A program made the position numbers and the translations under genes. A model generated the notes under the pieces. It had not been told where the DNA came from and ran no database searches. It worked only from the letters and a program-made list of their open reading frames with translations. Below are positions 25,733 through 34,375 of a DNA stretch of 64,000 bases, in pieces (positions within the stretch are counted from its first letter, which is position 1; every line of letters starts with the position of its first letter). The DNA comes from Betaproteobacteria bacterium (GTDB taxonomy: Bacteria > Pseudomonadota > Gammaproteobacteria > Burkholderiales > SG8-39). Where the stretch lies: assembly GCA_004297625.1 (NCBI GenBank), contig SCTY01000070.1:1-64000 (forward strand). Reading direction: 5' to 3'.

Positions 25733-25787
25733 CGGCGGGTCCGCAACTTTGGCGAAGCCGCCGCTCCGCGTCAACAACGCATTCGCG

Positions 25788-26588
25788 CTAGCCGGCGCTC
25801 CCGCGAACCGCCCACGCCCGCGCGATGAGCGAGATCGACCCGTCGCCGCGCGCCGGAATGCGCTCTTTGATGCGCTCCCGCAGGCGCGCGCGCGCGCTTT
25901 CATCGAGCGACATGGCGTACGCGGGAGCCGGTCCCTGGCCCCCGAGGAACGGCTGCCAATAGTCTTCGAAGCTCGCAAAATGGGTCGGAATATCGATCGG
26001 CGCCGTCTCGACGCCGCCCAGTCCCGAGGCTGCGAAAAGCGCCAACAGGGACTCCGGCCGGCACAGCGGAAAACGAACCCCTTCGTCGAGCTTCGCGGCT
26101 TGCGGGTTGAGCTCCACCGCGGCGTCCCAGAAATAACGCATCAGCTCCATCTTACCCGCGTAATCCCAGACATACGCCGCGATCATGCCTCCGTTGCGCG
26201 TCACTCTTTTCATCTCGCTTAGCGCCGCGCGCGGATCGGGAACGAAGTTCAGCACCAGGGCCGAGACCACCACGTCCATCGAGGCGGGGTCCAGCGGAAT
26301 CGCGGCCGCGCTGCCCTGGTGAAGCGCCGCCCGGGGCGCCAGATTTCGTCGTGCCGTGTTCAGGAACCCTTCGGACGGCTCGACGCCTGTAACGGACGAC
26401 GGCGCGCAATGCTCCAGGATCGCCGCGCACAACGCCCCGGTCCCGCAGCCGACGTCCAGCCATCGGCGGCCGGCGGGAATTTTCAGCCACGAGAGAAACA
26501 CAGGAGCCACGCGGCGGCTCCATCTGCCGACGTACTGCTCGTAGGGGTCACCGCGTTCCCAGGTATCGGACGGTTTCGAGAGGTTCAT
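25788..26588 (-). CDS. SAM-dependent methyltransferase (class I)
   Basis: A 266-residue class I methyltransferase. Motif I is RRWLDVGCGTGALCAAILEH (about 41-60), then an acidic residue in GVEPSEGF and the post-motif sequence MDVVVSALVLNFVPDPRAAL typical of Methyltransf_11 proteins. The substrate is unknown. Its ATG overlaps the stop of the adenylate-forming ligase (ATGA), so it is coupled to that gene and probably acts in the same pathway, perhaps methylating the ligase product or its carrier-bound form; that is inference. Confidence 0.87.
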   Translation of the reverse strand: MNLSKPSDTWERGDPYEQYVGRWSRRVAPVFLSWLKIPAGRRWLDVGCGTGALCAAILEHCAPSSVTGVEPSEGFLNTARRNLAPRAALHQGSAAAIPLDPASMDVVVSALVLNFVPDPRAALSEMKRVTRNGGMIAAYVWDYAGKMELMRYFWDAAVELNPQAAKLDEGVRFPLCRPESLLALFAASGLGGVETAPIDIPTHFASFEDYWQPFLGGQGPAPAYAMSLDESARARLRERIKERIPARGDGSISLIARAWAVRGSAG

Positions 26589-28498
26589 GGAAGCCGCAAC
26601 TTTCCCTTGATGATCTTGCGCGTCGGCGTGAGCGGCATCTCGGAGACCACCACGAGTTTTTCGGGCAGCTTGGTCTTGGCGATGTCCATCTGGAGCAGGT
26701 AAGCGACGAGCTCCTCCAGCGTGAGGGACTGGCTCGCGTCGCGCAGCGTCACAAAGGCGCACGCCTTCTCGCCCAGCACGGGATCCGGCATCGGCACGAC
26801 GGCCGATTGCAGGATCTTGGGATGCGAGTCGAGCAGCCGCTCGACATCGGCCGGGTTGAACTTCATTCCGCCGCGGTTGATGATGTCCTTCACCCGCCCG
26901 GTGATCGCCACACTGCCCTCGGCGTGCATTACGGCGAGGTCTCCCGTGCGATACCAGCCGTCGGGCGTGAAGGAGCCAGCGTTCGCTTCGGCGTTGTCGT
27001 AGAAGCCCGGGAAAAGAAGGCATCCGCGCACCTGCAGCTCGCCACCGTCTGCAATGCGCACCTCCGTGCCGGGGCTCGGACGCCCGGCGGAGCGCGCGTG
27101 CATCTCGATCGCATCCTGCGGGCGCGTATAGAGACCGGCTTGCGTCTCGGTCATGCCCCAGAGCTGAGTCACCGCGCAGCGCGGCACGCGCGCCGCAAAG
27201 TCGCGCACCAGCTCCTCCGGGCAGGCGCTGCCCGACATGATGGCCAGCCTCAGCGACGACCAGCGCTCGCCCTCCAAAAGGCCCATGGCACGCGCCGCCG
27301 CGATGTGCGCCGGCGCGGTCCACAACGCCGTCGGGCGCTCCTTCGCGATGAGCTCCGCGAGATCGCGCGGGGTGAACGCGGGCAGCAGCACCGAAGCGGC
27401 GCCGCACGCCCATGCGCAGTGCAGCGCATAGAGCCCGAAGAGATGCGTGAAAGGCGCCGCGGACAGAACGCGGTCGTCCGCGCTGAGCCCGTGTTCCGGG
27501 ACGCTGAGCCGCGCGTTGGAGAGCAGCGTGTGGTAGCTGTGCGGCACCGCTTTCGGCGCCGATGTGGTTCCGGAGGTGTAGAGCAGCACGAACGGATCGG
27601 CCGCCACGGGTGCGGGCCAGTCGCGCGCGAGCGGGGACGAGGACTCCAGGTCGGCGAAAGCCAGCGCGCCCGGCACCGGTGCGCCGACCACGACGACCTT
27701 CGTTCCGGCGTCGAGAAATGCCGCGGCCGGCGAGCTCCCTTTCACCTCTCCAAGGCAAATCGCCATGCGCGCGCGGCTGTGGCGCGCGAGCGCGGCGATC
27801 TCCATGCCGCGATACGGCATGTGCAGCGTGGTCATCACGGCGCCCAGCCGGCAGATCGCGAGGTAAGCGATGACGAACTCCGGGATGTTGGGAAGCTGCA
27901 CCGCCACGACTTCGCCCGCTGCAACGCCCGCACTGCGCAGCCCTTCGGCGAAGCGCAGCACCCGCTGCTGCAGCTCCGTCCATGACACAACCTGGCCGGC
28001 GAGCACGAGCGCGGGCGCGTCGGGCCGCGCTGCGGCATTGCGCGCGAGCCAGCCCGGAAGGGTGTCGTTTCCCCACCAGCCGCGCTCGACGTAGCGCCGC
28101 GCGAGCGCGGCATCGAAGCGGAAAGTGTCGCGCAGGCGCAGAGCGTCCGCGCTGTAGCTGAAGCGCTCTTCCAGGCGAACCACCTTTTCCGCCCTGAAGC
28201 GTCGCCCGCCGCCCAGGTCGAGCAGGTACGCCTGCTGGCCGGTGCGGAAGCGCCGGCTTTCCTCGCTATTGCGGATGAACATGACCTGCTGGCGCGTGAG
28301 TCCGAGGCGCGCGGCGATCTGGCCGTCGGCGAGCCCCATCGCCTCGCGCTGGCGCTCGATCGCCTCCCAATCGAGGCGGCGCACCGGATCGCCTTCGCGC
28401 ACCTGGAGGTTGTGGCTCATGCGGAACACTATGTCGCCGAAAGTGGCGAGCATCGCGTCCGTGACGCCGAGTTGCGCGCGCGTGAGCCCGCGGGCCAT
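26585..28498 (-). CDS. Adenylate-forming acyl-CoA ligase with N-terminal HTH-like domain
   Basis: A 637-residue enzyme that would activate a carboxylic acid as the acyl-AMP and pass it to CoA or a carrier. The ligase begins near residue 132 (RRYVERGWWGNDTLPGWLAR) and has the AMP motif LLYTSGTTSAPKAVPHSY, the QLWGMTETQAG motif, WYRTGDLAVM, and a C-terminal lysine in PTRKIIKGKLRLP. The first 130 residues are unusual: a helical stretch with a helix-turn-helix-like segment at about 56-80 (LADGQIAARLGLTRQQVMFI) and a short beta-rich linker. The start is the ATG that overlaps the Fe-S gene stop; 30 upstream codons in frame are antisense-like. See findings for the fusion. Confidence 0.85.
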   Translation of the reverse strand: MARGLTRAQLGVTDAMLATFGDIVFRMSHNLQVREGDPVRRLDWEAIERQREAMGLADGQIAARLGLTRQQVMFIRNSEESRRFRTGQQAYLLDLGGGRRFRAEKVVRLEERFSYSADALRLRDTFRFDAALARRYVERGWWGNDTLPGWLARNAAARPDAPALVLAGQVVSWTELQQRVLRFAEGLRSAGVAAGEVVAVQLPNIPEFVIAYLAICRLGAVMTTLHMPYRGMEIAALARHSRARMAICLGEVKGSSPAAAFLDAGTKVVVVGAPVPGALAFADLESSSPLARDWPAPVAADPFVLLYTSGTTSAPKAVPHSYHTLLSNARLSVPEHGLSADDRVLSAAPFTHLFGLYALHCAWACGAASVLLPAFTPRDLAELIAKERPTALWTAPAHIAAARAMGLLEGERWSSLRLAIMSGSACPEELVRDFAARVPRCAVTQLWGMTETQAGLYTRPQDAIEMHARSAGRPSPGTEVRIADGGELQVRGCLLFPGFYDNAEANAGSFTPDGWYRTGDLAVMHAEGSVAITGRVKDIINRGGMKFNPADVERLLDSHPKILQSAVVPMPDPVLGEKACAFVTLRDASQSLTLEELVAYLLQMDIAKTKLPEKLVVVSEMPLTPTRKIIKGKLRLP

Positions 28499-29367
28499 CA
28501 GGCTTTCCTGCGCAGGATCGGATCGGCCTGCGGCGCTCGCGTCGCTATCGGGCACACGCGCATGCATTCGAAGCACTGCGCGAACCACGCGCCCGAGCCC
28601 GCCGATACCTTGTACCAGAGCATCTTGGTGTCGGGATCGAGCAAGCGCTCGCCGCCGGCGCTACGCACTTCGTCGGCCACCGCCTCGGCAAGGATTTTCG
28701 GTACCGCTTCGTATTGCTGCGTGAACTCGGCGCACGCCGCCATGTCGTAGCGCATCATCTTCTGGCGCCCTTCGGCATCCACCTCGCCCGACAGGCACTG
28801 CGCCGGGCAGAACTTCATGCACGGGGTGCGCCCGGTCTGGCGATACAAGTTCACGCACGAGGGCGCGGGACAGGGGTTGTCCTGCATCGGCGCGTCCGGC
28901 TCGAGCTCGAGCTCGGTGTATACCGACGCGTAGTACATGAAGCCGAACTGCGGGTGCAGCAGGATGTCCCCGGCGAGCGAGCGCGCGCCGATGCCGGCGA
29001 GCTCGGCATGCAGCTTGAGGCTCTGCAGCGGCACGCGCGGGCCGGCTTCCGGGTCCATGTCGGGCGGCACGTACACCGAGGGGGCGCCGAACTTGTGCTC
29101 GATGAAGAACGCGAGCCCGTAGGCGATCTTGTAGGCGCGCGCCTCGGTCGATCCCGAGTAGGCCATTGCCTTCGCCGGCAGTTGCCACGCGCCCTGCGTC
29201 TGGCCGCCGACGCCGAGCGAGATCACCGACTTGACGCGCGGGAAGAGATCGCGCGGCCGGTGTCCCGGCGGCGCGATGCGCTCGCAAGCCGCAAGATCCG
29301 CGACGCCGGCCGCGAGCGCGCCGTGCTTCCTGCAGTACTCGAAGATGGCCTGCTTCGCGCCTTCCAA
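28498..29367 (-). CDS. 4Fe-4S protein related to epoxyqueuosine reductase / reductive dehalogenase C-domain
   Basis: A 289-residue soluble iron-sulfur protein. Two cysteine groups stand out: C166, C171, C183, C187 and C191 (within NPCPAPSCVNLYRQTGRTPC and MKFCPAQC), and C265, C268 and C272 in CFECMRVCP. The arrangement suggests two 4Fe-4S clusters as in QueG-like and RdhA-like proteins, but the cobalamin-binding parts of those enzymes are not obvious. The N-terminus has no Tat or Sec signal. The probable start is TTG 29367, preceded by GGAGGAG. It is first in the operon with the HTH-ligase and the methyltransferase, so a redox step on an activated acid is one possibility; this is inference. 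Confidence 0.75.
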   Translation of the reverse strand: MEGAKQAIFEYCRKHGALAAGVADLAACERIAPPGHRPRDLFPRVKSVISLGVGGQTQGAWQLPAKAMAYSGSTEARAYKIAYGLAFFIEHKFGAPSVYVPPDMDPEAGPRVPLQSLKLHAELAGIGARSLAGDILLHPQFGFMYYASVYTELELEPDAPMQDNPCPAPSCVNLYRQTGRTPCMKFCPAQCLSGEVDAEGRQKMMRYDMAACAEFTQQYEAVPKILAEAVADEVRSAGGERLLDPDTKMLWYKVSAGSGAWFAQCFECMRVCPIATRAPQADPILRRKA

Positions 29368-29433
29368 AGCTCCTCCGCGGCAAAAGTCTACCGTGTGCGG
29401 AGGCTTGAAGCGGCACTATGTTGTCTGTCGCCG

Positions 29434-29721
29434 CTAAGGCTTCTTCGCTCCGAGCCGCAGATCCGCGACGTTGAAGCTGCCGGTGAAGTCGAGATCGCAG
29501 CGCTCGTCGCCGAGCGACTCAACGAGGCCAAGCGCCTCCAGCCCGGCCATCGCTTCGGACAGCTCGGCTTCCGAATAACCCACGCGAGCGCGCAGGGTAT
29601 CGCAGTCGACCTCGACTGCGATGTGGCCGAGTATGCGGCGGTATTCCAGGGGCACCGCACGATCCTCGGTCTCCCAGGCCTCGCGGCCGCGCTCGGTGCG
29701 CCTGTAGGCCGTCCTTGCCAT
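29434..29721 (-). CDS. Small winged-helix-like protein of unknown function
   Basis: A 95-residue protein. The middle (LEYRRILGHIAVEVDCDTLR then VGYSEAELSEAMAGLEALGL) has the spacing of a small winged helix, with a beta tail ending RLGAKKP. No sensor domain. It lies between the Fe-S gene (66 bases downstream on the same strand) and tRNA-Val. It could be a local regulator of the Fe-S/ligase operon, but nothing shows this directly. Confidence 0.5.
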   Translation of the reverse strand: MARTAYRRTERGREAWETEDRAVPLEYRRILGHIAVEVDCDTLRARVGYSEAELSEAMAGLEALGLVESLGDERCDLDFTGSFNVADLRLGAKKP

Positions 29722-29831
29722 AAGGACATCGTTCGCTTCCGAGGCGGCAAATGCAAGAAGCGCCGAAACATTCTTGCGTCAAGCCGCGCAAGAACGGTGA
29801 CTTAAGTCAAAGCGCGACTGCCGAAGGGAGC

Positions 29832-29908
29832 TGGTAGGCGCGATTGGACTCGAACCAACGACCCCTACCATGTCAAGGTAGTGCTCTAACCAGCTGAGCT
29901 ACGCGCCT
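29832..29908 (-). tRNA. tRNA-Val (anticodon GAC)
   Basis: A 77-base cloverleaf on the minus strand with encoded CCA (29832-29834). Acceptor AGGCGCG pairs with CGCGCCT. The anticodon stem CTACC/GGTAG holds the loop TTGACAT, giving anticodon GAC. The D arm (GCTCAGCTGGTTAGAGC) and T arm (GTTGGTTCGAGTCCAAT) are standard. A TATAAA hexamer lies 13 bases upstream. Confidence 0.97.
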
Positions 29909-29920
29909 GGGGAGTGCGGA

Positions 29921-29929
29921 TTTTATACT
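29921..29929. promoter_or_regulatory. Shared -10 patch for tRNA-Val and sixA
   Basis: On the minus strand this patch reads TATAAA, placed 13 bases before the tRNA-Val 5' end. On the plus strand the overlapping bases read TATACT, ending 8 bases before the sixA ATG. The 29-base gap between the genes has no other AT-rich sequence, so the two promoters must overlap. Confidence 0.5.
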
Positions 29930-29937
29930 AGTCGGGC

Positions 29938-30369
29938 ATGGACCTTATCTTCTGGCGCCACGCCGACGCCGAGGAAGGCGCGCCCGACCTGGCGCGCAAG
30001 CTCTCGCCGAAGGGCCGCGAGCAGGCGGCGCGCGTGGCCGCGTGGATGCGGCACCACCTGCCGGAGGGCTTCGAAGTGCTCGCGAGCCCGGCGCTCCGGG
30101 CGCAGCAGACCGCCGAAGCGCTCAAGCTTCCGGTGAAGACGGAGAAGAAGCTCGCGCCGGGCGCTACCGTGCAGGCGATCCTGAAAGCCGCGGATTGGCC
30201 GGACCACGAGAAAGCAGTCGTGGTCGTCGGCCACCAGCCCGATCTCGGGCAGGCCATCGCTCACCTGGTCTGCGGAGAGGAGCGCGACTGGCGGCTGAAG
30301 AAAGGGGCCTTGTGCTGGATCGCCGAAGACGGCTCGATCAAGGCCGTGCTGTCACCTGACCTGCTTTAG
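29938..30369 (+). CDS. sixA: Phosphohistidine phosphatase SixA
   Basis: A 143-residue histidine phosphatase that removes phosphate from phosphohistidine in phosphotransfer proteins. The RHG-type motif is DLIFWRHADAEEG (H8 the nucleophile); LASPALRAQQTAEAL and VVVVGHQPDLG supply the remaining phosphate pocket. The ATG at 29938 lacks a Shine-Dalgarno sequence and follows TATACT by 8 bases. It converges on ppx with an 18-base overlap. With ppx, ppk and dgkA next to it, this is a phosphate-handling neighbourhood. Confidence 0.94.
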   Translation: MDLIFWRHADAEEGAPDLARKLSPKGREQAARVAAWMRHHLPEGFEVLASPALRAQQTAEALKLPVKTEKKLAPGATVQAILKAADWPDHEKAVVVVGHQPDLGQAIAHLVCGEERDWRLKKGALCWIAEDGSIKAVLSPDLL

Positions 30370-31872
30370 CACCGACACTTTCTTGTCCGACAGGCCGTTG
30401 ACGGCGAGCTTCATGCCGACGCTTTTCCAGTGATCGGTTTCCGCTTCGAGCGCTGCCGTCGAGAGCGGGCTCTCGTCGAGCCACGACTGCGGCAGATCGA
30501 TCGCGAAGCCGCCGGCGTCCGCGGCCACGCGCAGGAACGGCAGCTTCGCGTCGCCGCGGCTGCGCAGGATGAGCGATGCGGTGCGCAATGCGAATACCAG
30601 TTTCCAGTCGGGCGCTTCGAGGCCTGCGTCGTGCATCTTGCCGAGCTTGCCGCGATGCGCGAGCACCACGCGCGCAAGCCGCGCCTGCTCCATGCGCGAG
30701 AAGCCGGGCATGTCGGCGTTCGAGAGGACGTAGGCCGAGTGCTTGTGGTACTGCGCGTGGGCGATGGAGAGCCCGATCTCGGCGAGGCGCGCCGCCCAGT
30801 CGAGCAGCAGCCGGTCCGCGTCCTCGTCGCGGTCCGCGCCCGGGGTGAGCGCGTCATAGATCGCCAGCGCCACGTTCTTCACGCGTTCGGCCTGCGCCGC
30901 GTCGATGTGATAGCGGCGCATGAATTGCGCGACCGTCGCTTCGCGCATGTCGTGGTGCTCGACGCGGCCGAGAAGGTCGTAGAGCACGCCGTGGCGCAGC
31001 GCGGCTTCCGAGACCTTCATCGCATCGACGCCTAGCTCGTCGAACGCCGCCATCATGATCGCGAGCCCGCCCGGCAGCACCGGCGCGCGATTCGGCCGCA
31101 ATCCCGCGATCTTGTCCGGATCGGCTTTCTCGTTCTTGATGAGGAGGCTTCTGAGGCGCTCCAGTCCCTCGCGCGTAAGGCCCTCGTTCGCGAGGCCGTT
31201 CTCGCGCAGGATGTTCTCGATCGAACGCGCGGTTCCCGAAGAAGCCACGGCCTCGTCCCAGCCGGTGGCGCGATAAGCGCGCACCATGCCCGCGAGCTCC
31301 TGCCGCGCGGCGAGCTCGGCCGCGCGCATGCGGCCTTTGTCGATCTTGCCTTCCGGAAAGTACTCCAGGCTGTAGCTCACGCAGCCCATGTACAGCGATT
31401 CGGTAAGCTGCGGCTCGAAGCCCGTGCCGATGATGAATTCCGTCGAGCCGCCGCCGACATCGACCACCAGGCGCCGGTGCGCCGCCGCCGGCAGCGCGTG
31501 CGCGACGCCGAGGTAGATGAGCCGCGCTTCCTCGCGGCCCGAGATCACCTCGATCGGGAAGCCGAGCACCTGGCGCGCCTCGCGCAGGAAAGGCGAAGCG
31601 TTCTTCGCCACGCGCAGCGCGTTGGTGCCGACGGCGCGCACTGCGGCGCGCGGGAAACCGCGCAGGCGCTCGCCGAGCTTGGCGAGCGACTCGAGCGCGC
31701 GCGCCTGCGTGGCGCGGTCGATGCGCTTGTCGGCGCCGAGCCCGGCGCCCAGGCGCACCACTTCGCGCACCGCGTCGAGCGGATAGATCTGGCCGTCGAC
31801 CACGCGGCCGATCTCCAGATGGAAACTGTTCGAACCGAGGTCTACTGCGGCGAGCGTTTCATGCCGGGGCAT
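30352..31872 (-). CDS. ppx: Exopolyphosphatase (Ppx/GppA family)
   Basis: A 506-residue phosphatase of the actin-like ATPase fold that removes terminal phosphate from polyphosphate or pppGpp. The nucleotide-loop motifs are AAVDLGSNSFHLEIGRVV near the N-terminus and RRLVVDVGGGSTEFIIGTGF in the middle; the C-terminal half is an HD-like helical domain (VEHHDMREATVAQFMRRYHI). ATG 31872 is preferred, with an in-frame GTG 12 bases upstream. It is divergent from ppk across 46 bases, pairing polyphosphate breakdown with synthesis. Confidence 0.94.
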   Translation of the reverse strand: MPRHETLAAVDLGSNSFHLEIGRVVDGQIYPLDAVREVVRLGAGLGADKRIDRATQARALESLAKLGERLRGFPRAAVRAVGTNALRVAKNASPFLREARQVLGFPIEVISGREEARLIYLGVAHALPAAAHRRLVVDVGGGSTEFIIGTGFEPQLTESLYMGCVSYSLEYFPEGKIDKGRMRAAELAARQELAGMVRAYRATGWDEAVASSGTARSIENILRENGLANEGLTREGLERLRSLLIKNEKADPDKIAGLRPNRAPVLPGGLAIMMAAFDELGVDAMKVSEAALRHGVLYDLLGRVEHHDMREATVAQFMRRYHIDAAQAERVKNVALAIYDALTPGADRDEDADRLLLDWAARLAEIGLSIAHAQYHKHSAYVLSNADMPGFSRMEQARLARVVLAHRGKLGKMHDAGLEAPDWKLVFALRTASLILRSRGDAKLPFLRVAADAGGFAIDLPQSWLDESPLSTAALEAETDHWKSVGMKLAVNGLSDKKVSVLKQVR

Positions 31873-31900
31873 TACAGGCGTCACGCTAGCACGGAACCGC

Positions 31901-31906
31901 TAAAAT
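31901..31906 (+). promoter_or_regulatory. -10-like hexamer for ppk
   Basis: TAAAAT in the ppx-ppk gap, ending 12 bases before the GTG start of ppk. No phosphate-box-like repeat is recognisable in the 46-base gap. Confidence 0.4.
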
Positions 31907-31918
31907 CGAACCCCCTCC

Positions 31919-34000
31919 GTGAACCGCAGAATTCCCACGCCGACGCAGTTTCTGAATCGCGAGCTCGGCATCCTCGCGTTCCAGCGGCGCGTGCTCGCCC
32001 AGGCGGCCGACGACGCGGTGCCGCTGCTCGAGCGGCTGCGCTTCGTCACCATCGTGTCGTCGAACCTCGACGAGTTCTTCGAGATCCGCGTCGCCGGCCT
32101 GAAGGAGCAGATCAAGCTCGGCCTTCCCGAGCCCGGGCCCGACGGCCGCGGCCCGGCGGAAGTGTTCCACGCCGTGAGCCGCGAGGCCCATGCGCTGGTC
32201 GCCGAGCAGTATCGCCTCCTCAACCAGGTGGTCCTGCCGGCGCTCGCGCGCGAGGGCATCGTGTTTCCGCGCCGCGAGGAATGGAGCGCGGCCCAACGGC
32301 AGTGGATCCGCGAATATTTCTTCCGCGAGCTGCTGCCGGTGCTCACGCCGATCGGCCTCGACCCGGCGCACCCCTTCCCGCGGGTTTTCAACAAGAGCCT
32401 CAACTTCGCCGTCGAGCTCGAGGGGCGCGACGCCTTCGGCCGCAGCTCGGGCGCGGCGATCGTGCAGGCGCCGCGGGCGCTGCCCCGGGTGATCCAGCTG
32501 CCGCGCGCCGTGAGCGGCGCCGATTACGCTTTCGTCTTCCTGTCGTCGATCCTGCACGCGCACGTGAACGAGCTCTTCGCCGGCATGAACGTGAAGGGCT
32601 GCTACCAGTTCCGCGTCACACGCAACTCGGACCTCTTCGTCGACGAGGAAGAGATCAAGAATCTGCACACCGCGCTGCAGGGGGAGCTGCTGCACCGGCA
32701 CTTCGGCGACGCGGTGCGCCTGGAAGTCGCCGACAACATGTCGGAGCGCATGGTGGAGTTCCTGCTGCAGCAGTTCGCGCTGCGCGAGACCGACCTCTAC
32801 AAGGTGGACGGCCCGGTCAATCTCTACCGGCTGCGCGAGGTGCCGGACCACGTCGACAAGCCCGCGCTCAAGTACCCGCTGTTCCAGCCCGGGCTGCCGC
32901 TCGCGCTGCACGGCGCCGAGCTCTTCGACGTGCTGAAGAAGCAGGACCTGCTGCTGCACCATCCTTTCCAGTCTTTCCTGCCGGTGATCGAGTTCATCCG
33001 CACCACCGCCGACGACCCGAACGTGATCGCCATCAAGCAGACCGTGTACCGCACCGGCACCGATTCGGAGCTGATGCAGATCCTGGTCGACGCGGCGCGC
33101 AAGGGCAAGGAGGTGACGGTCGTCGTCGAGCTGATGGCGCGCTTCGACGAGGAAGCCAATCTCAACTGGGCGGCGCGCCTGGAAGAGGTCGGCGCGCACG
33201 TGATCTACGGCGTGGTCGGCCACAAGACGCACGCCAAGATGGCGCTCGTGGTGCGGCGCGAGGACGGCCCCGAAGGCAAGGTCCTGCGCCGCTACGTGCA
33301 TCTCGCCACCGGCAACTACCACCCGCGCACCGCGCGCCAGTACACCGACTTCGGGCTGCTCACCTCGAACGAGGAGCTGTGCGCCGACGTGAACGAGATC
33401 TTCAAGCAGCTGACCGGCCTGGGGCGCGTGGGGAAGTTGAAGCACGTGTGGCAATCGCCGTTTACGCTGCACAAGCGCATCCTCGGGGCGATCCGCAACG
33501 AGGCGCGTATTGCCGGCGAAGGCAGGGAGGCGCGCATCATCGCGAAGATGAACGCGTTGCTCGAGCCGCAGATCATCGAGGAGCTCTACCTCGCCTCCAC
33601 GGCCGGGGTGAAGATCGATCTCATCGTGCGCGGCGTGTGCGCGCTGAAGCCCGGCATTCCAGGGCTCTCGGAGAACATCCGCGTGCGCTCGATCGTCGGG
33701 CGCTTTCTCGAGCACTCGCGGGTGTTCTTCTTCCTGAACGGCGGCGCCGAGGACGTGTACCTCGCGAGCGCGGACTGGATGGACCGCAATTTCTTCCGCC
33801 GCATCGAGCTGTGCTTCCCGGTGCTCGACCCGGCCCTCAAGCGCCGCGTGATCCGCGAAGGCCTGCAGCCTTACCTCGACGACAACTGCCAGGCCTGGGT
33901 CATGAACTCGGAAGGCGGCTACGAGCTGCCCAAGCCGCGGCGCGGCCGGCGCCGCTCGGCGCAGGAGGAGCTGCTCTTCACCCTCGCGACGCCGAGCTGA
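31919..34000 (+). CDS. ppk: Polyphosphate kinase 1
   Basis: A 693-residue PPK1 that builds polyphosphate from ATP. N-terminal and head domains open with PTPTQFLNRELGILAFQRRV and VSSNLDEFFEIRVAGLKEQI. The two phospholipase-D-like catalytic domains carry VGHKTHAKMALVVRRED, with the histidine known to be phosphorylated in the family, and YVHLATGNYHPRTARQYTDF. Length is normal. The start is GTG 31919; no ATG is available nearby. dgkA follows with a TGATG overlap. Confidence 0.96.
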   Translation: MNRRIPTPTQFLNRELGILAFQRRVLAQAADDAVPLLERLRFVTIVSSNLDEFFEIRVAGLKEQIKLGLPEPGPDGRGPAEVFHAVSREAHALVAEQYRLLNQVVLPALAREGIVFPRREEWSAAQRQWIREYFFRELLPVLTPIGLDPAHPFPRVFNKSLNFAVELEGRDAFGRSSGAAIVQAPRALPRVIQLPRAVSGADYAFVFLSSILHAHVNELFAGMNVKGCYQFRVTRNSDLFVDEEEIKNLHTALQGELLHRHFGDAVRLEVADNMSERMVEFLLQQFALRETDLYKVDGPVNLYRLREVPDHVDKPALKYPLFQPGLPLALHGAELFDVLKKQDLLLHHPFQSFLPVIEFIRTTADDPNVIAIKQTVYRTGTDSELMQILVDAARKGKEVTVVVELMARFDEEANLNWAARLEEVGAHVIYGVVGHKTHAKMALVVRREDGPEGKVLRRYVHLATGNYHPRTARQYTDFGLLTSNEELCADVNEIFKQLTGLGRVGKLKHVWQSPFTLHKRILGAIRNEARIAGEGREARIIAKMNALLEPQIIEELYLASTAGVKIDLIVRGVCALKPGIPGLSENIRVRSIVGRFLEHSRVFFFLNGGAEDVYLASADWMDRNFFRRIELCFPVLDPALKRRVIREGLQPYLDDNCQAWVMNSEGGYELPKPRRGRRRSAQEELLFTLATPS

Positions 34001-34371
34001 TGGAGAGCCGCCACAAGACGAAGTCCCTGCTCGCGCGGCCGTTCGTCGCGACGCGCCTCGCCGCGGCAGGCCTCGCCGCGGCGTGGCGGCATGAGGAGGC
34101 TTTTCGCCTCGAAGTCATTGCTTTTGCCGTCCTGGTCCCCGTCAGTTTCCTGTACGGAAAGACAGCGGTCGAGCGCGCGCTGCTGGTCGGCAGCCTGCTT
34201 CTCGTGCTGATCGTCGAGCTGGTCAATTCGGCACTCGAGGCAACCCTCGACCGCATCTCGCTCGAAGAGCACGCGCTCATCAAGCGCGCGAAGGACGTCT
34301 CCAGCGCCGCGGTGGGCATGACGCTGGTCAACGCCGCTGCGATCTGGCTTCTAATTCTCCTCGGCGACTAG
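34000..34371 (+). CDS. dgkA: Diacylglycerol kinase (DgkA family)
   Basis: A 123-residue small membrane kinase that phosphorylates diacylglycerol for phospholipid turnover. Three membrane helices; the family motif ELVNSALEATLDRISLEEHA continues LIKRAKDVSSAAV, with the conserved glutamates and asparagine. The ATG overlaps the ppk stop. A convergent small gene begins 5 bases beyond its stop. Confidence 0.95.
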   Translation: MESRHKTKSLLARPFVATRLAAAGLAAAWRHEEAFRLEVIAFAVLVPVSFLYGKTAVERALLVGSLLLVLIVELVNSALEATLDRISLEEHALIKRAKDVSSAAVGMTLVNAAAIWLLILLGD

Positions 34372-34375
34372 TACT

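Noticed and set aside
26589..28076. Minus-strand frame extending the methyltransferase upstream
   Set aside because: This region is the adenylate-forming ligase in another frame; the methyltransferase fold starts at ATG 26588.
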